DNA of 64,000 nucleotides from Lachnospiraceae bacterium. GTDB taxonomy: Bacteria; Bacillota_A; Clostridia; Lachnospirales; Lachnospiraceae. Position numbers and translations under genes: made by a program. The notes below the pieces were generated by a model, which was given only the letters and a program-made list of their open reading frames with translations, was not told where the DNA came from and ran no database searches. Positions 16,986 to 25,893 of the stretch are shown here, piece by piece. Location of the stretch: assembly GCA_009911175.1 (NCBI GenBank), contig QXWX01000024.1, positions 1-64,000 on the forward strand. Direction: 5' to 3'. The stretch's first letter is position 1; every line of letters begins with the position of its first letter.

Positions 16986-19691
16986 ATGACATTTCATAAA
17001 ATGAGAACAAAACTGGCGGCTTTCGGGCTGGCTCTGTTGATGGGTCTGGTTCCAACGGGAAATATACCCACTGCCTATGCGGCAGAAGAACCGGCCCGCC
17101 AGCAGGAACATGGGGCGCAAGAGAGCTCAAAGCAGGAGGATACGCAGAAGGCCGTCCTGGCACAGCGCCGTGTCCAGGCAAAGGATCTGACGAAAAAAGT
17201 GAAGGACCAGACATTTTTCATAGGAACCTCTCTGGAAGGGATTCAATTTGACCCGGAAAAGGAAGAGGTTTCTTTTTATAAGGCCATTGGAGATGACGGC
17301 AGTGAATATCAGCCCCACAAGGCAGGAAGCTATACCGCCAGCTATCTGGTGGCTCCTAAGGATCAGGAAGAGTGCTACGTGGTGACCCGTAAGATCATTT
17401 TGACCGATACGGAAGGGACGGCGCATGTGTCAGAAAACGGTGGGGAACAGCAGAAAAGGGATACCGATTCGGAGGAGGAATCAGAAGCAAAAGAAGGCTT
17501 AGATTCAAAAACGAATACGGAATTGGATTCTGATGCAGAACCAAAAAAGGATGCAGACCCGGACAGTGATTCAGAATCAGAGAAAGATGCAGATCTGGGC
17601 AGCGATTCAGAATCAAAGGAAGATGCAGATCCGGACAGCGATTCAGAATCAAAGGAAGATGCAGACTCGGACAGCGATTCAGAATCAAAGGAAGATGCAG
17701 ACTTGGACAACGATTCAGAATCAGATCAGGAAACAGATACAGAGAAGGATTCAGAGGATGCGGACAAACCACAGGACACAGAAAAAGTAAAGATTACGAT
17801 CAGCGGGAAAGGAGAAACGGAAGAATCCCTGTCCAGACTGCAAAAGGACATTGCAGAGGGAAAGCTCATGATTGTTTCCGCAGCCGGAAGCGCTTTTGAG
17901 TCTGACGATTCCGCTGTAAATCTGGAAAAAGGAGATACAGCCAGATATCCGGATTCCCTGGGTGGGCATGAAATCCACTGGTTCCAGATCAATGGGGAGA
18001 CGGCATATTGTCTGGAAAATTCGGAGCCAACACCTTTCCAGGTAGACGGGATCTCTTCTGTGCTGGAGTCCAATGTAGATTTACAGAAGGTATTATACTA
18101 TGGATTTGGCGGCAAAGGAGATTTGACCGGAGAAGCACTTTCAGGAAAGAGCAGGGAAGAAAAATATGTGTATACCCATATCGCTGTCAGCTATGCATAC
18201 GCAGGGAAAACAGGAGTTGCGGGATGTACATGGGAGGAACTGCAAAATACAGATGCGGGTGCATATATAGAGTGTTTGTTTAGGCAGGAAGTGCCGCCCA
18301 GTAATGGGCTCTCCCTATCTGCGGCATCTGTGGATGCCATCCAGGAGGGGGATCTACAGAAAACACCAAAGATCCGGCTGGAAGGGAACAGCAGGAGCAG
18401 CATTGAGCTCAGCGTCCCGGAAGATGTGGCCTGTTATAACGTGACCCAAAATGATTCTGTCACCCATGGAACCATCCAAATCAACGGAGGGGACTCGTTT
18501 TATCTTTCTGCCAAAATGAATGTAACCGGACAGTATGATTCCGGTGCAATGCCTGGTTCCTTAAAAGAAGACTGGAAGGTACTGGTTTTGTCTTCCAGAG
18601 AAGGAAAAGAGGACATCGGCGTATTCGAAGCCCGGCCTGCTGATCCGGTCAGATTCACGGTTCAATGGCTGGGACAGGCAAAGATCAGCCTGCTGAAAAA
18701 AGACCGGGATACCGGAAGCCCCCTGGCAGGCGCAGTATACGCGATTTATAAAGACGCGCAATGCAAAGACTGGCTGATGGATCTGCCGGAAACCGACGAA
18801 AGTGGCAATGCAACCAGTGAATCTTTTGATAGGGGCTTGAAGCAGGTCTACGTAAAGGAAATGAAAGCGCCGGAGCATTATCTTCTGGATTCCAATGTGT
18901 ATCCGGTAGATGTGGAATCAGGAAAAGAGGTGGAAATGACGGTATATGATGTTCAGGAAAAGAATGGGCAGGAGGACCAGCCGACAGAAACACGGATTAC
19001 CAAGACAGACGCTTCCACCGGAGAACTGTTGGAGGGCGCTGTGCTGCAGGTGATGGATCAGGACGGAAACCTGGTGGAAGAATGGACCAGCACAAAGGAA
19101 GCACATGTAATCTTTGGACTGCCGGAGGGAGAATACACTCTCCACGAAAAACAGGCACCCTTTCAGGAAGGCTATGTATCCGCACCGGATATCACGTTCC
19201 AGGTATCAGAAGAAACCGGGGCAGAGGTGGAGATGAAGGATGGATACTCTAAAATGGATCTTTCGGTCCAGGACCAATCCACGGGGAAAGAACTTCCAGG
19301 TGCCACTTTACAGCTCCTTGACGGGCAGGGAAACATCCTGAAGGAATGGGTAACGGATGGAAAGCCGTACCGTGTGGAGAAGCTCCCGGTAAATGCAGAG
19401 CTGATCCTGCGGGAAACTGCTGCTCCAAAGGGATATGCGATCTCCAAGGAAGTGAAATTGATCGTAACAGATACGGAGGAAGTCCAAAGCATAGCACTAA
19501 AAAATGCCAGGATATCAGAAAAAACGTCTAAGCCTGGGAATGCGCCGGCATCAGGGAATACATCAGCTCCCAAAACAGGGGACACATTCCAGATGCCGGC
19601 GCTGCTGCTTACTGCAGGCGTGATTTCACTTGCTTTGCTTGCAGTGCTGCTGATCCGCAGGATAAAACGTGATGACCAGGAGGAAGCGTAG
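16986..19691 (+). CDS. Cell-wall-anchored adhesin with thioester-like domain and CnaB/SpaA repeats
   Basis: A 901-aa surface protein. Residues 1-32 form a signal peptide ending near PTAYAAEE. Residues about 182-254 are an acidic Ser/Asp repeat (12-residue units of the DSESKEDADPDS type). Residues 317-439 resemble a TQXA thioester domain (WFQINGETAYCLE, LQKVLYYGFGGKGD, YVYTHIAVSYAYAG), but the expected Gln of the TQ motif is His. Three CnaB/SpaA modules follow from residue 565 (SLLKKDRDTG, TRITKTDASTG, DLSVQDQSTGK). The end carries an APKTGD sorting signal, a hydrophobic helix and a basic tail. I place the start at ATG 16986 with GGAG 6 nt upstream; in-frame ATGs at 16947 and 16953 are less well placed. 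Likely role: cell-cell or host contact during transfer or colonisation. Confidence 0.85.
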   Translation: MTFHKMRTKLAAFGLALLMGLVPTGNIPTAYAAEEPARQQEHGAQESSKQEDTQKAVLAQRRVQAKDLTKKVKDQTFFIGTSLEGIQFDPEKEEVSFYKAIGDDGSEYQPHKAGSYTASYLVAPKDQEECYVVTRKIILTDTEGTAHVSENGGEQQKRDTDSEEESEAKEGLDSKTNTELDSDAEPKKDADPDSDSESEKDADLGSDSESKEDADPDSDSESKEDADSDSDSESKEDADLDNDSESDQETDTEKDSEDADKPQDTEKVKITISGKGETEESLSRLQKDIAEGKLMIVSAAGSAFESDDSAVNLEKGDTARYPDSLGGHEIHWFQINGETAYCLENSEPTPFQVDGISSVLESNVDLQKVLYYGFGGKGDLTGEALSGKSREEKYVYTHIAVSYAYAGKTGVAGCTWEELQNTDAGAYIECLFRQEVPPSNGLSLSAASVDAIQEGDLQKTPKIRLEGNSRSSIELSVPEDVACYNVTQNDSVTHGTIQINGGDSFYLSAKMNVTGQYDSGAMPGSLKEDWKVLVLSSREGKEDIGVFEARPADPVRFTVQWLGQAKISLLKKDRDTGSPLAGAVYAIYKDAQCKDWLMDLPETDESGNATSESFDRGLKQVYVKEMKAPEHYLLDSNVYPVDVESGKEVEMTVYDVQEKNGQEDQPTETRITKTDASTGELLEGAVLQVMDQDGNLVEEWTSTKEAHVIFGLPEGEYTLHEKQAPFQEGYVSAPDITFQVSEETGAEVEMKDGYSKMDLSVQDQSTGKELPGATLQLLDGQGNILKEWVTDGKPYRVEKLPVNAELILRETAAPKGYAISKEVKLIVTDTEEVQSIALKNARISEKTSKPGNAPASGNTSAPKTGDTFQMPALLLTAGVISLALLAVLLIRRIKRDDQEEA
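17530..17745 (+). repeat. 36-bp coding repeats, acidic 12-residue units
   Basis: About five in-frame copies of a 36-bp unit encode DSES(K/E)(E/K)DAD-type segments in the adhesin. Units differ at a few positions. The array probably works as a flexible or calcium-responsive spacer between the N-terminal region and the thioester-like domain, and could change in copy number by slippage. Confidence 0.8.
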
Positions 19692-20051
19692 AATCCGAAA
19701 CTAAGTGTGTCTAAGGGATTTGAGAAAAGGAGTGTTTAAGAATCGGATATCTGCCGAAAGGGCACGGAGAAGTGTGTTCGAAAGCACCCCAAAAGTGCAG
19801 TATCTGAGACAAAGAATGTCCTTTCTCAAAAGCAGCGTACAAAATCCGGTTTAGAAGTGTTCAAAACTGCGTATTCGGGTTTGGACGCAACGTTCCGTTT
19901 ACACGGGTTATGGAAAGGACACAATGAAGCAATTCTTTTCCTGGCAAAAAGGAAGAGATTCTCACAAATACAGTCATGAAAATGTCCGGCAGGAGATCCC
20001 CTCTGATCCAGAGGAAGGTCTCCTGCCTTTTTTGAAAGGAAGGTGTCGGTT
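19692..20051 (+). other. 360-bp leader before the SAM synthetase gene
   Basis: No gene is seen. The segment is rich in repeated purine/pyrimidine words (AAAAG, GTGTT) and I see no recognisable SAM riboswitch core. Near the end, GGCAGGAGA (about 19990) and TCTCCTGCC (about 20024) form a stem around an inner CCCTCTG/CAGAGG stem, followed by T6, a rho-independent terminator ending about 20034. It lies right before the AAGGAAGGTG ribosome site, so it may act as an attenuator for the next gene. Confidence 0.55.
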
Positions 20052-21212
20052 ATGAGACGATTTTATACAGCGGAATCTGTGACAGAAGGCCACCCGGATA
20101 AGCTCTGCGACCTGATCGCGGACAGCATCCTGGATGAATGCCTAAAGCAGGACCCGGAGGCCAAAGTGGCATGTGAGGTACTGGCGACAAAGGGGAATAT
20201 CCTGATCGCCGGGGAGATCACCAGCAAATATGAACCCTATGTATTCTGGACAGCAAAGGAGGTTCTGGAAAAGATCGGGTATCCGTCCGGAGAAATCCAG
20301 ATGGATGCCCGAATCCATCACCAGAGCCCGGATATCGCGGGGGCAGTGGAATGCCCCTGGGAAAAACGTGGAGGGATGCCAAAGCAGACGTTTGAATGGG
20401 AGTATGGTGCGGGAGACCAGGGGGTTATGATCGGTTATGCCTGCAATGAAACTCCGCAGAAAATGCCCATGCCGGCGGTGCTGGCAAACCGGATCGCGGC
20501 GGAATTGTCGGCCTGCCGGAAGAGCCGGTATATCCAGGGAATCCTGCCGGACGGAAAGGCCCAGGTGACTGTGGAATATGAAGATGGGAAGCCCGTCCGG
20601 CTGGACTGCGTGGTTGTTTCCTGCCAGCATGAGGAAGAAAAAGATCTGAGAATACTGGAGAAGGAAATCCGGGAGAAAGTGCTCCTTCCGGCACTGCGCC
20701 TGCTTCCGCCGGATGAGAATACCCGAATCCTGATCAATCCATCCGGACGGTTTGTGCAGGGCGGCCTGGATGCCGATACCGGGCTGACCGGGAGGAAGCT
20801 GATGGTGGATGCCTATGGCAGCCAGGTGCCCCATGGCGGCGGAGCCTTTTCCGGAAAGGACGGCTCCAAAGCAGACCGTTCTGGAGCCTATATGGCAAGA
20901 TACATTGCCAAAAATATCGTGGCGGCAGGGCTGGCCGAACGGTGCCAGGTATCCTTGGGGTATGCCATCGGGGTGGCCCACCCGGTGATGGTGCAGGCAG
21001 ATACCTTCGGTACAGGGACGGCCTGCGCGGATGACTGCCTCTCCCAGGCCATTCCCCTGGTATTCGAATTGACCCCGAAACAGATCATCCACACCCTGCG
21101 ATTGAAACGCCCCATCTTCCGGCAGACTGCCGCTTACGGGCATTTTGGCAGGAAGGAATTTCCGTGGGAGCGTACTGACCGGGTGAAGCAGCTCCATGAG
21201 GCGCTGCTTTAA
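20052..21212 (+). CDS. metK: S-adenosylmethionine synthetase
   Basis: A 386-aa enzyme making SAM from methionine and ATP. Diagnostic motifs are all present: TEGHPDKLCDLIADSILDE (ATP/methionine binding), GAGDQGVMIGYACNET, HGGGAFSGKDGSK and DRSGAYMARYIAKNIVAAG. The central region (residues 150-210) is less conserved than in chromosomal MetK and the C-terminus is a little short. ATG 20052 has AAGGAAGGTG 6 nt upstream; GTG 20043 lies inside that site. The next gene overlaps its stop (TAATG). A mobile copy next to two SAM-using DNA methyltransferases suggests that it supplies methyl donor when the element enters a new cell. Confidence 0.9.
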   Translation: MRRFYTAESVTEGHPDKLCDLIADSILDECLKQDPEAKVACEVLATKGNILIAGEITSKYEPYVFWTAKEVLEKIGYPSGEIQMDARIHHQSPDIAGAVECPWEKRGGMPKQTFEWEYGAGDQGVMIGYACNETPQKMPMPAVLANRIAAELSACRKSRYIQGILPDGKAQVTVEYEDGKPVRLDCVVVSCQHEEEKDLRILEKEIREKVLLPALRLLPPDENTRILINPSGRFVQGGLDADTGLTGRKLMVDAYGSQVPHGGGAFSGKDGSKADRSGAYMARYIAKNIVAAGLAERCQVSLGYAIGVAHPVMVQADTFGTGTACADDCLSQAIPLVFELTPKQIIHTLRLKRPIFRQTAAYGHFGRKEFPWERTDRVKQLHEALL

Positions 21213-22231
21213 TGCCCTGGTATGGAGAAGAGCAGCTGGAGGCTGTCCGGGCGGTATCGGCCATGGAGTATCTGCAGAGGCACCAGCCGGGCCGTTTGAA
21301 AAAATCTTCGGCAAGGAATGAGTGGGAGCTGACGGACCACGACAGCTTCAAGATCAACGGCATCACCAGCAAGTGGCATTGGAAATCCAGGGACATCGGC
21401 GGGATCTCCGCATTAAATTTCCTGATCCATGTAGATGGCATGGAGTTCCAGGAAGCCGTGGGATTGCTGCTGCGGGAAACGCCTTCCATGTCTTACTTTC
21501 CTCCCCAGCCGGAGGAAACGCCGAAGAAGCCCTTTGTGCTGCCGGAATCTTTCCAGAATTGCGGCCGTGTACAGAGGTATTTGAACGGCAGGGGGATCAG
21601 CAGTGAGGTGATCCGATACTGCCGGAGTCTCGGCATTTTATATGAGAGCGCCCCGTATCACAACGCTGTTTTTGTTGGGATGGATGAAGAACAGAAGCCC
21701 AGGTACGCATTCCTGCGTGGAATCTACGATAAAGACGGAAAGACCTTCCGGATTGAGCAGGCGGGAAGCGAGAAACGTTATGCGTTTTGTGTACCGCCAG
21801 ACAAAAGCAGCGTTCGGGTGGCAATCTATGAGGCGTGTATTGACGCGCTGGCCCATATGACTTTGGAAGGAGGGAGGGCAGACAAATACAGGCTTGCCCT
21901 GGGAGGCATCAGCGCGCCAAAAGAGAAGCAGACCTGTGGAAAAGAAACAGACAAAAGGATAGAGAAGAGAGTCCCGGGGAATCCATTCAAAAATCCTCCG
22001 GCACTGGAACATTTCCTGAAGCACCATCCAGAGATTGAGGAGATTGAAATCTGTACGGACAATGATTTTGCCGGGAGATGGGCCTGCGAACATTTCAAAG
22101 AGACCTACGGAAATGAATATAGGATCATTGAAAATTTGCCCCAGATAGAGGGAGCGGATTATGGGGATCTGGCGGTGTGGGAAATGGAACCAGATCAAAG
22201 CAGATCCAGGCAGCGTGGGCAGGGGAGGTGA
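21212..22231 (+). CDS. DUF3991/TOPRIM primase-like protein
   Basis: A 339-aa protein. The N-terminal part (EAVRAVSAMEYLQRHQPGRLKK ... SFKINGITSKWHWKSRDIGGISALNFLIHVDGMEFQEAVGLL) is the DUF3991-type domain seen before TOPRIM domains in mobile-element primases. It looks like a zinc-less DnaG N-terminal module. The C-terminal part has AIYEACIDALAHM and EEIEICTDNDFAGRWACEHF, the two acidic motifs of TOPRIM. It likely primes or remodels DNA during conjugative replication. Coupled to metK by a 1-nt overlap. Confidence 0.8.
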   Translation: MPWYGEEQLEAVRAVSAMEYLQRHQPGRLKKSSARNEWELTDHDSFKINGITSKWHWKSRDIGGISALNFLIHVDGMEFQEAVGLLLRETPSMSYFPPQPEETPKKPFVLPESFQNCGRVQRYLNGRGISSEVIRYCRSLGILYESAPYHNAVFVGMDEEQKPRYAFLRGIYDKDGKTFRIEQAGSEKRYAFCVPPDKSSVRVAIYEACIDALAHMTLEGGRADKYRLALGGISAPKEKQTCGKETDKRIEKRVPGNPFKNPPALEHFLKHHPEIEEIEICTDNDFAGRWACEHFKETYGNEYRIIENLPQIEGADYGDLAVWEMEPDQSRSRQRGQGR

Positions 22232-22233
22232 AG

Positions 22234-22959
22234 ATGGCAGAAATTCAAACGAACATCAGGCGGAAACCAATACAACTAAAAGACCAGGAACGCATCCAGA
22301 TGAAACTTTTAAGCCCTTTGACGGGCGGTTTTTTCAGGAAATGCATGCGCAGAGGGAAGGAGGATTACGAGAATACGGGCAGAGGGATTGACGGCAGGGA
22401 ATTGGCACAGTATGAAACGGCCATCCGGAAAGCGGTAGACCGGGAGAACCATCTGGGGATGGAGGACGGAAAATCCTTTGACCTGATGGAGGAATGCTTT
22501 GACGGCAGTCCTTCGATCCAGAGGAAGGTGGAGCATGGCAGGATCTCCGTAGAGAATACCGGCGGCGCTTTGTATGGCTGTACCACGTTGATTCTCAAAG
22601 AAGAACTGGAAGACTGGGAAATGAAGGAACTGTGCGAATATATTGCCGGCCAGTACAGTGATGGCTGGGGGGAATGCTTCGAACAGAGGGATATCCCGGC
22701 AGAAGGAGGAACTATAAACGTGTATTTCGATTTCTTAGAAAGCCCGGATTTCCAGATCGAGTCCGCAGTTATAAAAAATCCGGATCTGGAAAAGCAAAAG
22801 GATTCTATTTCAGAAAGCGAAAAATGGACGTTACCGGAAGCTGCAATCCCATGCTTGTCAGCGAAAAGCCCCCGGCCGAAGCTGCCGCTTGTCCGGTACC
22901 AGAGAAAAAACGATCCGGGAGGGCAGAAAAAGAAACCGAAGCAGACGAAAGGGCGGTAG
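22234..22959 (+). CDS. Hypothetical element protein, first of a paralogous pair
   Basis: Not recognised. A 241-aa protein starting at ATG 22234 behind GGGGAGGTG. Residues 20-175 are clearly homologous to the gene at 23119: shared LSPLTGGFF/LTPLSGEFF, IDGRELAQY/LDGRELVQY, ALYGCTTLILKEEL/VLYGCTTLRLEEN and the striking QYSDGWGE(C/E)F EQRDI. The conserved Gly/Trp-rich motif suggests an enzymatic or structural fold. The C-terminus is basic and probably disordered. Confidence 0.6.
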   Translation: MAEIQTNIRRKPIQLKDQERIQMKLLSPLTGGFFRKCMRRGKEDYENTGRGIDGRELAQYETAIRKAVDRENHLGMEDGKSFDLMEECFDGSPSIQRKVEHGRISVENTGGALYGCTTLILKEELEDWEMKELCEYIAGQYSDGWGECFEQRDIPAEGGTINVYFDFLESPDFQIESAVIKNPDLEKQKDSISESEKWTLPEAAIPCLSAKSPRPKLPLVRYQRKNDPGGQKKKPKQTKGR

Positions 22960-22993
22960 TGTAAAGTATCGTATGAAAAAATGATACGGGTAT

Positions 22994-23095
22994 TGCCCGC
23001 ATTTAAAATCGGCTTCGCAGATGGCGGGCAAGCAATCACTTGCTGTGCAAGTGGTTGCATTCAGCAGGCAATCAATTTGCTTCGCAAATTGGTTA
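22994..23095 (+). other. Three consecutive hairpins in the leader of the second paralog
   Basis: Between the paralogs lie TGCCCGC/GCGGGCA (22994-23000 with 23024-23030), GCAATCACTTGC/GCAAGTGGTTGC with a 3-nt loop (23032-23043 with 23047-23058), and CAATCAATTTGC/GCAAATTGGTTA with a TTC loop (23069-23080 with 23084-23095). No T-tract follows, so these are not classical terminators. A similar GCAAG-TAA-CTTGC structure appears before the Maff2 gene (near 41634). Confidence 0.6.
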
Positions 23096-23118
23096 CAAAG
23101 GCAAGGGAGGTGAAATGG

Positions 23119-23967
23119 ATGAAAAGCAAAAATAATTCTATATGGGATGGAAGTGTGACGAAGATCCTGACCCCTTTAAGCGGAGAATTTTTCCCGAAGG
23201 AAGGATACGATTGGAATGATGGGCCTGACAATTACGGGGAACTGCTGGACGGCAGGGAACTTGTGCAGTATATGAAATCCATTCAGGAAGCGGTGGTTCA
23301 TAAGAACAGCCTGGGGGGAAAAGGCGGCGATCCCTGCAACCTGATGGACTATTTTTATGGCAGTGCTTCAATAAAAGAAAAAGTCAAGTCTGCCGTAGTC
23401 TCCGTAGAATGTGCGGAGGGCGTCTTGTATGGCTGTACCACACTGCGCTTGGAAGAGAATCTGGGAGCAGGAGAGTTGCATGAATTGTGTGAATATATTA
23501 CCGGGCAGTACAGCGATGGCTGGGGGGAAGAGTTTGAGCAGAGGGACATCCAGGTAGAGGAGGGGACATTGCATGTGCATTTCTGGCAGAGAAGCGGGAT
23601 GAGATTCCAGATCCGGGAGGACGTAAAGCCAGATCCGGAACATGATAAAACCAAGGATTCAGGGAAAGAACCGCCGCCGGATATAGAAGAAGGCAGGCCA
23701 GGCCAATCCGCAGGGAAGGCACGGCCCAGCTTACAGCTCATCGGTCATGATGGAAATATTTTCTCGATTGTGAGCGATGCCGGAAGGCTGCTTGCCAGGA
23801 ATGGACAAAAGCGGGAAGCGGATGAGATGTATGACCGGGTTTTCAAAGCAGGCAGTTACCATGAGGCGCTGGGAATTATCAGTGAATATGTGGAAACAGA
23901 ACTGAGCAGCGCAGGGGAAAAGAAACACCAGAGAAAACAGAAATCGGAGAATACACCGTGCCGCTGA
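23119..23967 (+). CDS. Hypothetical element protein, second paralog with C-terminal extension
   Basis: A 282-aa paralog of the preceding gene (shared motifs given there). It carries an extra C-terminal domain of about 70 residues (LQLIGHDGNIFSIVSDAGRLLARNGQ ... YHEALGIISEYVE) that looks like a compact helical module. ATG 23119 is 6 nt after GGGAGGTG; a second ATG at 23115 is in another frame. The duplication followed by gain of a domain suggests diversified roles. Function unknown. Confidence 0.6.
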   Translation: MKSKNNSIWDGSVTKILTPLSGEFFPKEGYDWNDGPDNYGELLDGRELVQYMKSIQEAVVHKNSLGGKGGDPCNLMDYFYGSASIKEKVKSAVVSVECAEGVLYGCTTLRLEENLGAGELHELCEYITGQYSDGWGEEFEQRDIQVEEGTLHVHFWQRSGMRFQIREDVKPDPEHDKTKDSGKEPPPDIEEGRPGQSAGKARPSLQLIGHDGNIFSIVSDAGRLLARNGQKREADEMYDRVFKAGSYHEALGIISEYVETELSSAGEKKHQRKQKSENTPCR

Positions 23968-24020
23968 TGGAATGCGCTTGGATCTATAAAAGAATCGAAA
24001 TAAGAAAGGAAGGGATGCCT

Positions 24021-24842
24021 ATGGAGAATTGTTTGCAGTTGGAGGAATTATTAAAGGAAGGGATGTACCCGGAGGAATCAGCCGGGGGAGAGCATTGGAG
24101 TATCCTGCATGGGGATACGCTGAAATTGGTGAAATCTTTCCGGCCGGAAATTTTTGACGCGGTAATTACAGATCCGCCCTATGCGTCCGGGGGCACGAAA
24201 CAAAATGATAGAAACCGCACGACGAACCAGAAATACAGCAGTATGCGTTCCGGAAATGCCCTGCCGGATTTTGACGGGGATAATAAGGATCAGCGTTCCT
24301 GGACCCATTGGATGGCAGAGTGGCTGTTGGATGTGCGGAAAGCCTGCAAAAGCGGAGCGCCCATCTGTCTCTTTATTGATTGGCGTCAGTATCCATCCAT
24401 CACGGATGCCCTGCAGTGGGCCGGCTGGGTCTGGAGGGGAACCGCCGTGTGGGATAAGGGTAATTCCCGTCCGCAGAAAGGGCGTTTCCGCCAGCAGGCG
24501 GAATACATCGTATGGGGGAGCAACGGCCCCATGCCCATCAACCGTCCGGTGGCGTGCCTGCCGGGAGTATTCCGGTATGGGAATCCCCAGAACCGAATCC
24601 ATGTGACGGAGAAGCCGCTGCAGCTGATGAAGGACGTGATTCAGATCTGTGAACCTGGAGGCCGGATTTTAGATCCTTTTGCGGGTTCCGGCACCACCAT
24701 CCTGGCGGCTGTGGAGGAAGGATATGAAGCAGTCGGGATTGAAGTCACGGATACCTATTATACCCTGGGTACGGAGCGGGTACGCTCTGGGCTGGAGATG
24801 GGCAGTCAGAAGGAGGGTGAAGCTGATAAAAACGGGAAGTGA
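24021..24842 (+). CDS. DNA methyltransferase, DPPY type (N6-adenine or N4-cytosine)
   Basis: A 273-aa amino-methyltransferase. Motif IV AVITDPPYASGG is near the N-terminus and motif I ILDPFAGSGTTILAA near the C-terminus, which is the beta-class order. EKPLQLMKDVIQI precedes motif I as usual. DPPY fits adenine-N6 or cytosine-N4 activity. There is no partner endonuclease. Start ATG 24021 is chosen over ATG 24015 because AAGGAAGGG lies 7 nt before it. It is the second SAM-dependent methyltransferase on the element. Confidence 0.85.
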   Translation: MENCLQLEELLKEGMYPEESAGGEHWSILHGDTLKLVKSFRPEIFDAVITDPPYASGGTKQNDRNRTTNQKYSSMRSGNALPDFDGDNKDQRSWTHWMAEWLLDVRKACKSGAPICLFIDWRQYPSITDALQWAGWVWRGTAVWDKGNSRPQKGRFRQQAEYIVWGSNGPMPINRPVACLPGVFRYGNPQNRIHVTEKPLQLMKDVIQICEPGGRILDPFAGSGTTILAAVEEGYEAVGIEVTDTYYTLGTERVRSGLEMGSQKEGEADKNGK

Positions 24843-24946
24843 ATGTATCCTGGAGCGGGAACCAAAATCCAGGCGTGAAAAAACATGGAAAGCATTGGAG
24901 CGAATATGGAATCGGAAATCCAGAAAGAAAACAGGAGGAAAGCGCC

Positions 24947-25876
24947 ATGGGGTATAAGCTGGATTATGAAACATTCCGGCAGGAGGTGAAGAAGCTGGTG
25001 GAGGAAGGACTCCAGGAAAAAGGGGATTACAGCTGTTCCTGGCAGCCGGTACATAAAAACAATGTGACCAAAACCGGGCTTCGGATATCGGAAGCAGGAA
25101 GCAGGGTCGCTGTGATGGCCTATTTAGAACTGCCCTATCAGGATTACCTGAAAGGACAGCCCCTTTCTCAGATCAGCAGAGAGATCGTTGGGCTGAGCGC
25201 GGAAAGAGGATTCCCGGATATTTCCACAACGCAGTTCAATGATTACGGGGAAATGAAGGGAAAACTGAGGGTGCATCTGGTGGGAAGGGAACACAACAAA
25301 GCCTATCTGGAAGAAGGGCCGTATAAAGTACATCCGATGGGCGCACAGATCCTATATGCGGAATTGGAGAACACCGGGGAAGGCAGGATGGGATTCCATG
25401 TGACACATGAATATCTGTCGGTTTGGGATATATCGGAACAGGAGGCGTTTGATGCGGCGTTGGAAAACTCGCAGAGAAAAGAACCTGTCTGGTTCCGGTC
25501 GCTGACAGGAGGGATCGATAGTATTCTGGACGGGAAAGATCCGGGAGAAGGGCCCGTCCATAAAGAAGAACTTTATATCCTGTCCAATGCGTCTAGAGAC
25601 CATGGGGCGGCGGTACTTCTGTATCCGGGAGCGCCCGAAGAGATCCATAGAAAAATGGAAGGGGATTATTACATCCTGCCCTCCAGTGTACATGAGGTAC
25701 TCGTCCTTTCCAAAGAGGCAGATATTACGCCGGCTGTATTGCGGGACATGGTAGTGGAGGTCAACCAAGGTCTGGTTCCCCTGGAAGAACGCTTGGGGGA
25801 TGAGATCTATGAATTTCAGGGCAGGACCGGCACACTGCAGAAATGTAAGATTCCGGAGAGGGAGATGACCCGATGA
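24947..25876 (+). CDS. DUF5688 family protein
   Basis: A 309-aa protein. The arrangement YETFRQEVKKLVEEGLQEKGDY, VKKTG-like core (NNVTKTGLRI), AYLELPYQDYLKGQPLSQISREIVG, and the C-terminal YILPSSVHEVLVLSKE fits DUF5688, a family common on Firmicute conjugative elements. Function unknown. ATG 24947 follows ACAGGAGGAA. The 43-bp repeat array begins 17 nt after its stop. Confidence 0.75.
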   Translation: MGYKLDYETFRQEVKKLVEEGLQEKGDYSCSWQPVHKNNVTKTGLRISEAGSRVAVMAYLELPYQDYLKGQPLSQISREIVGLSAERGFPDISTTQFNDYGEMKGKLRVHLVGREHNKAYLEEGPYKVHPMGAQILYAELENTGEGRMGFHVTHEYLSVWDISEQEAFDAALENSQRKEPVWFRSLTGGIDSILDGKDPGEGPVHKEELYILSNASRDHGAAVLLYPGAPEEIHRKMEGDYYILPSSVHEVLVLSKEADITPAVLRDMVVEVNQGLVPLEERLGDEIYEFQGRTGTLQKCKIPEREMTR

Positions 25877-25893
25877 GGCTGCCGGGAGCATGA

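Noticed and set aside
19692..20051. SAM riboswitch upstream of metK
   Set aside because: No SAM-I, SAM-II or SMK-box core could be recognised; only a terminator-like hairpin is present.
20142..21314. 390-codon antisense frame opposite metK
   Set aside because: The plus strand encodes an unmistakable MetK; the antisense product has no recognisable motif.
24817..24957. 46-codon basic frame overlapping the methyltransferase end and DUF5688 start
   Set aside because: The only well-placed start would be CTG; the GTG is too close to the ribosome site.
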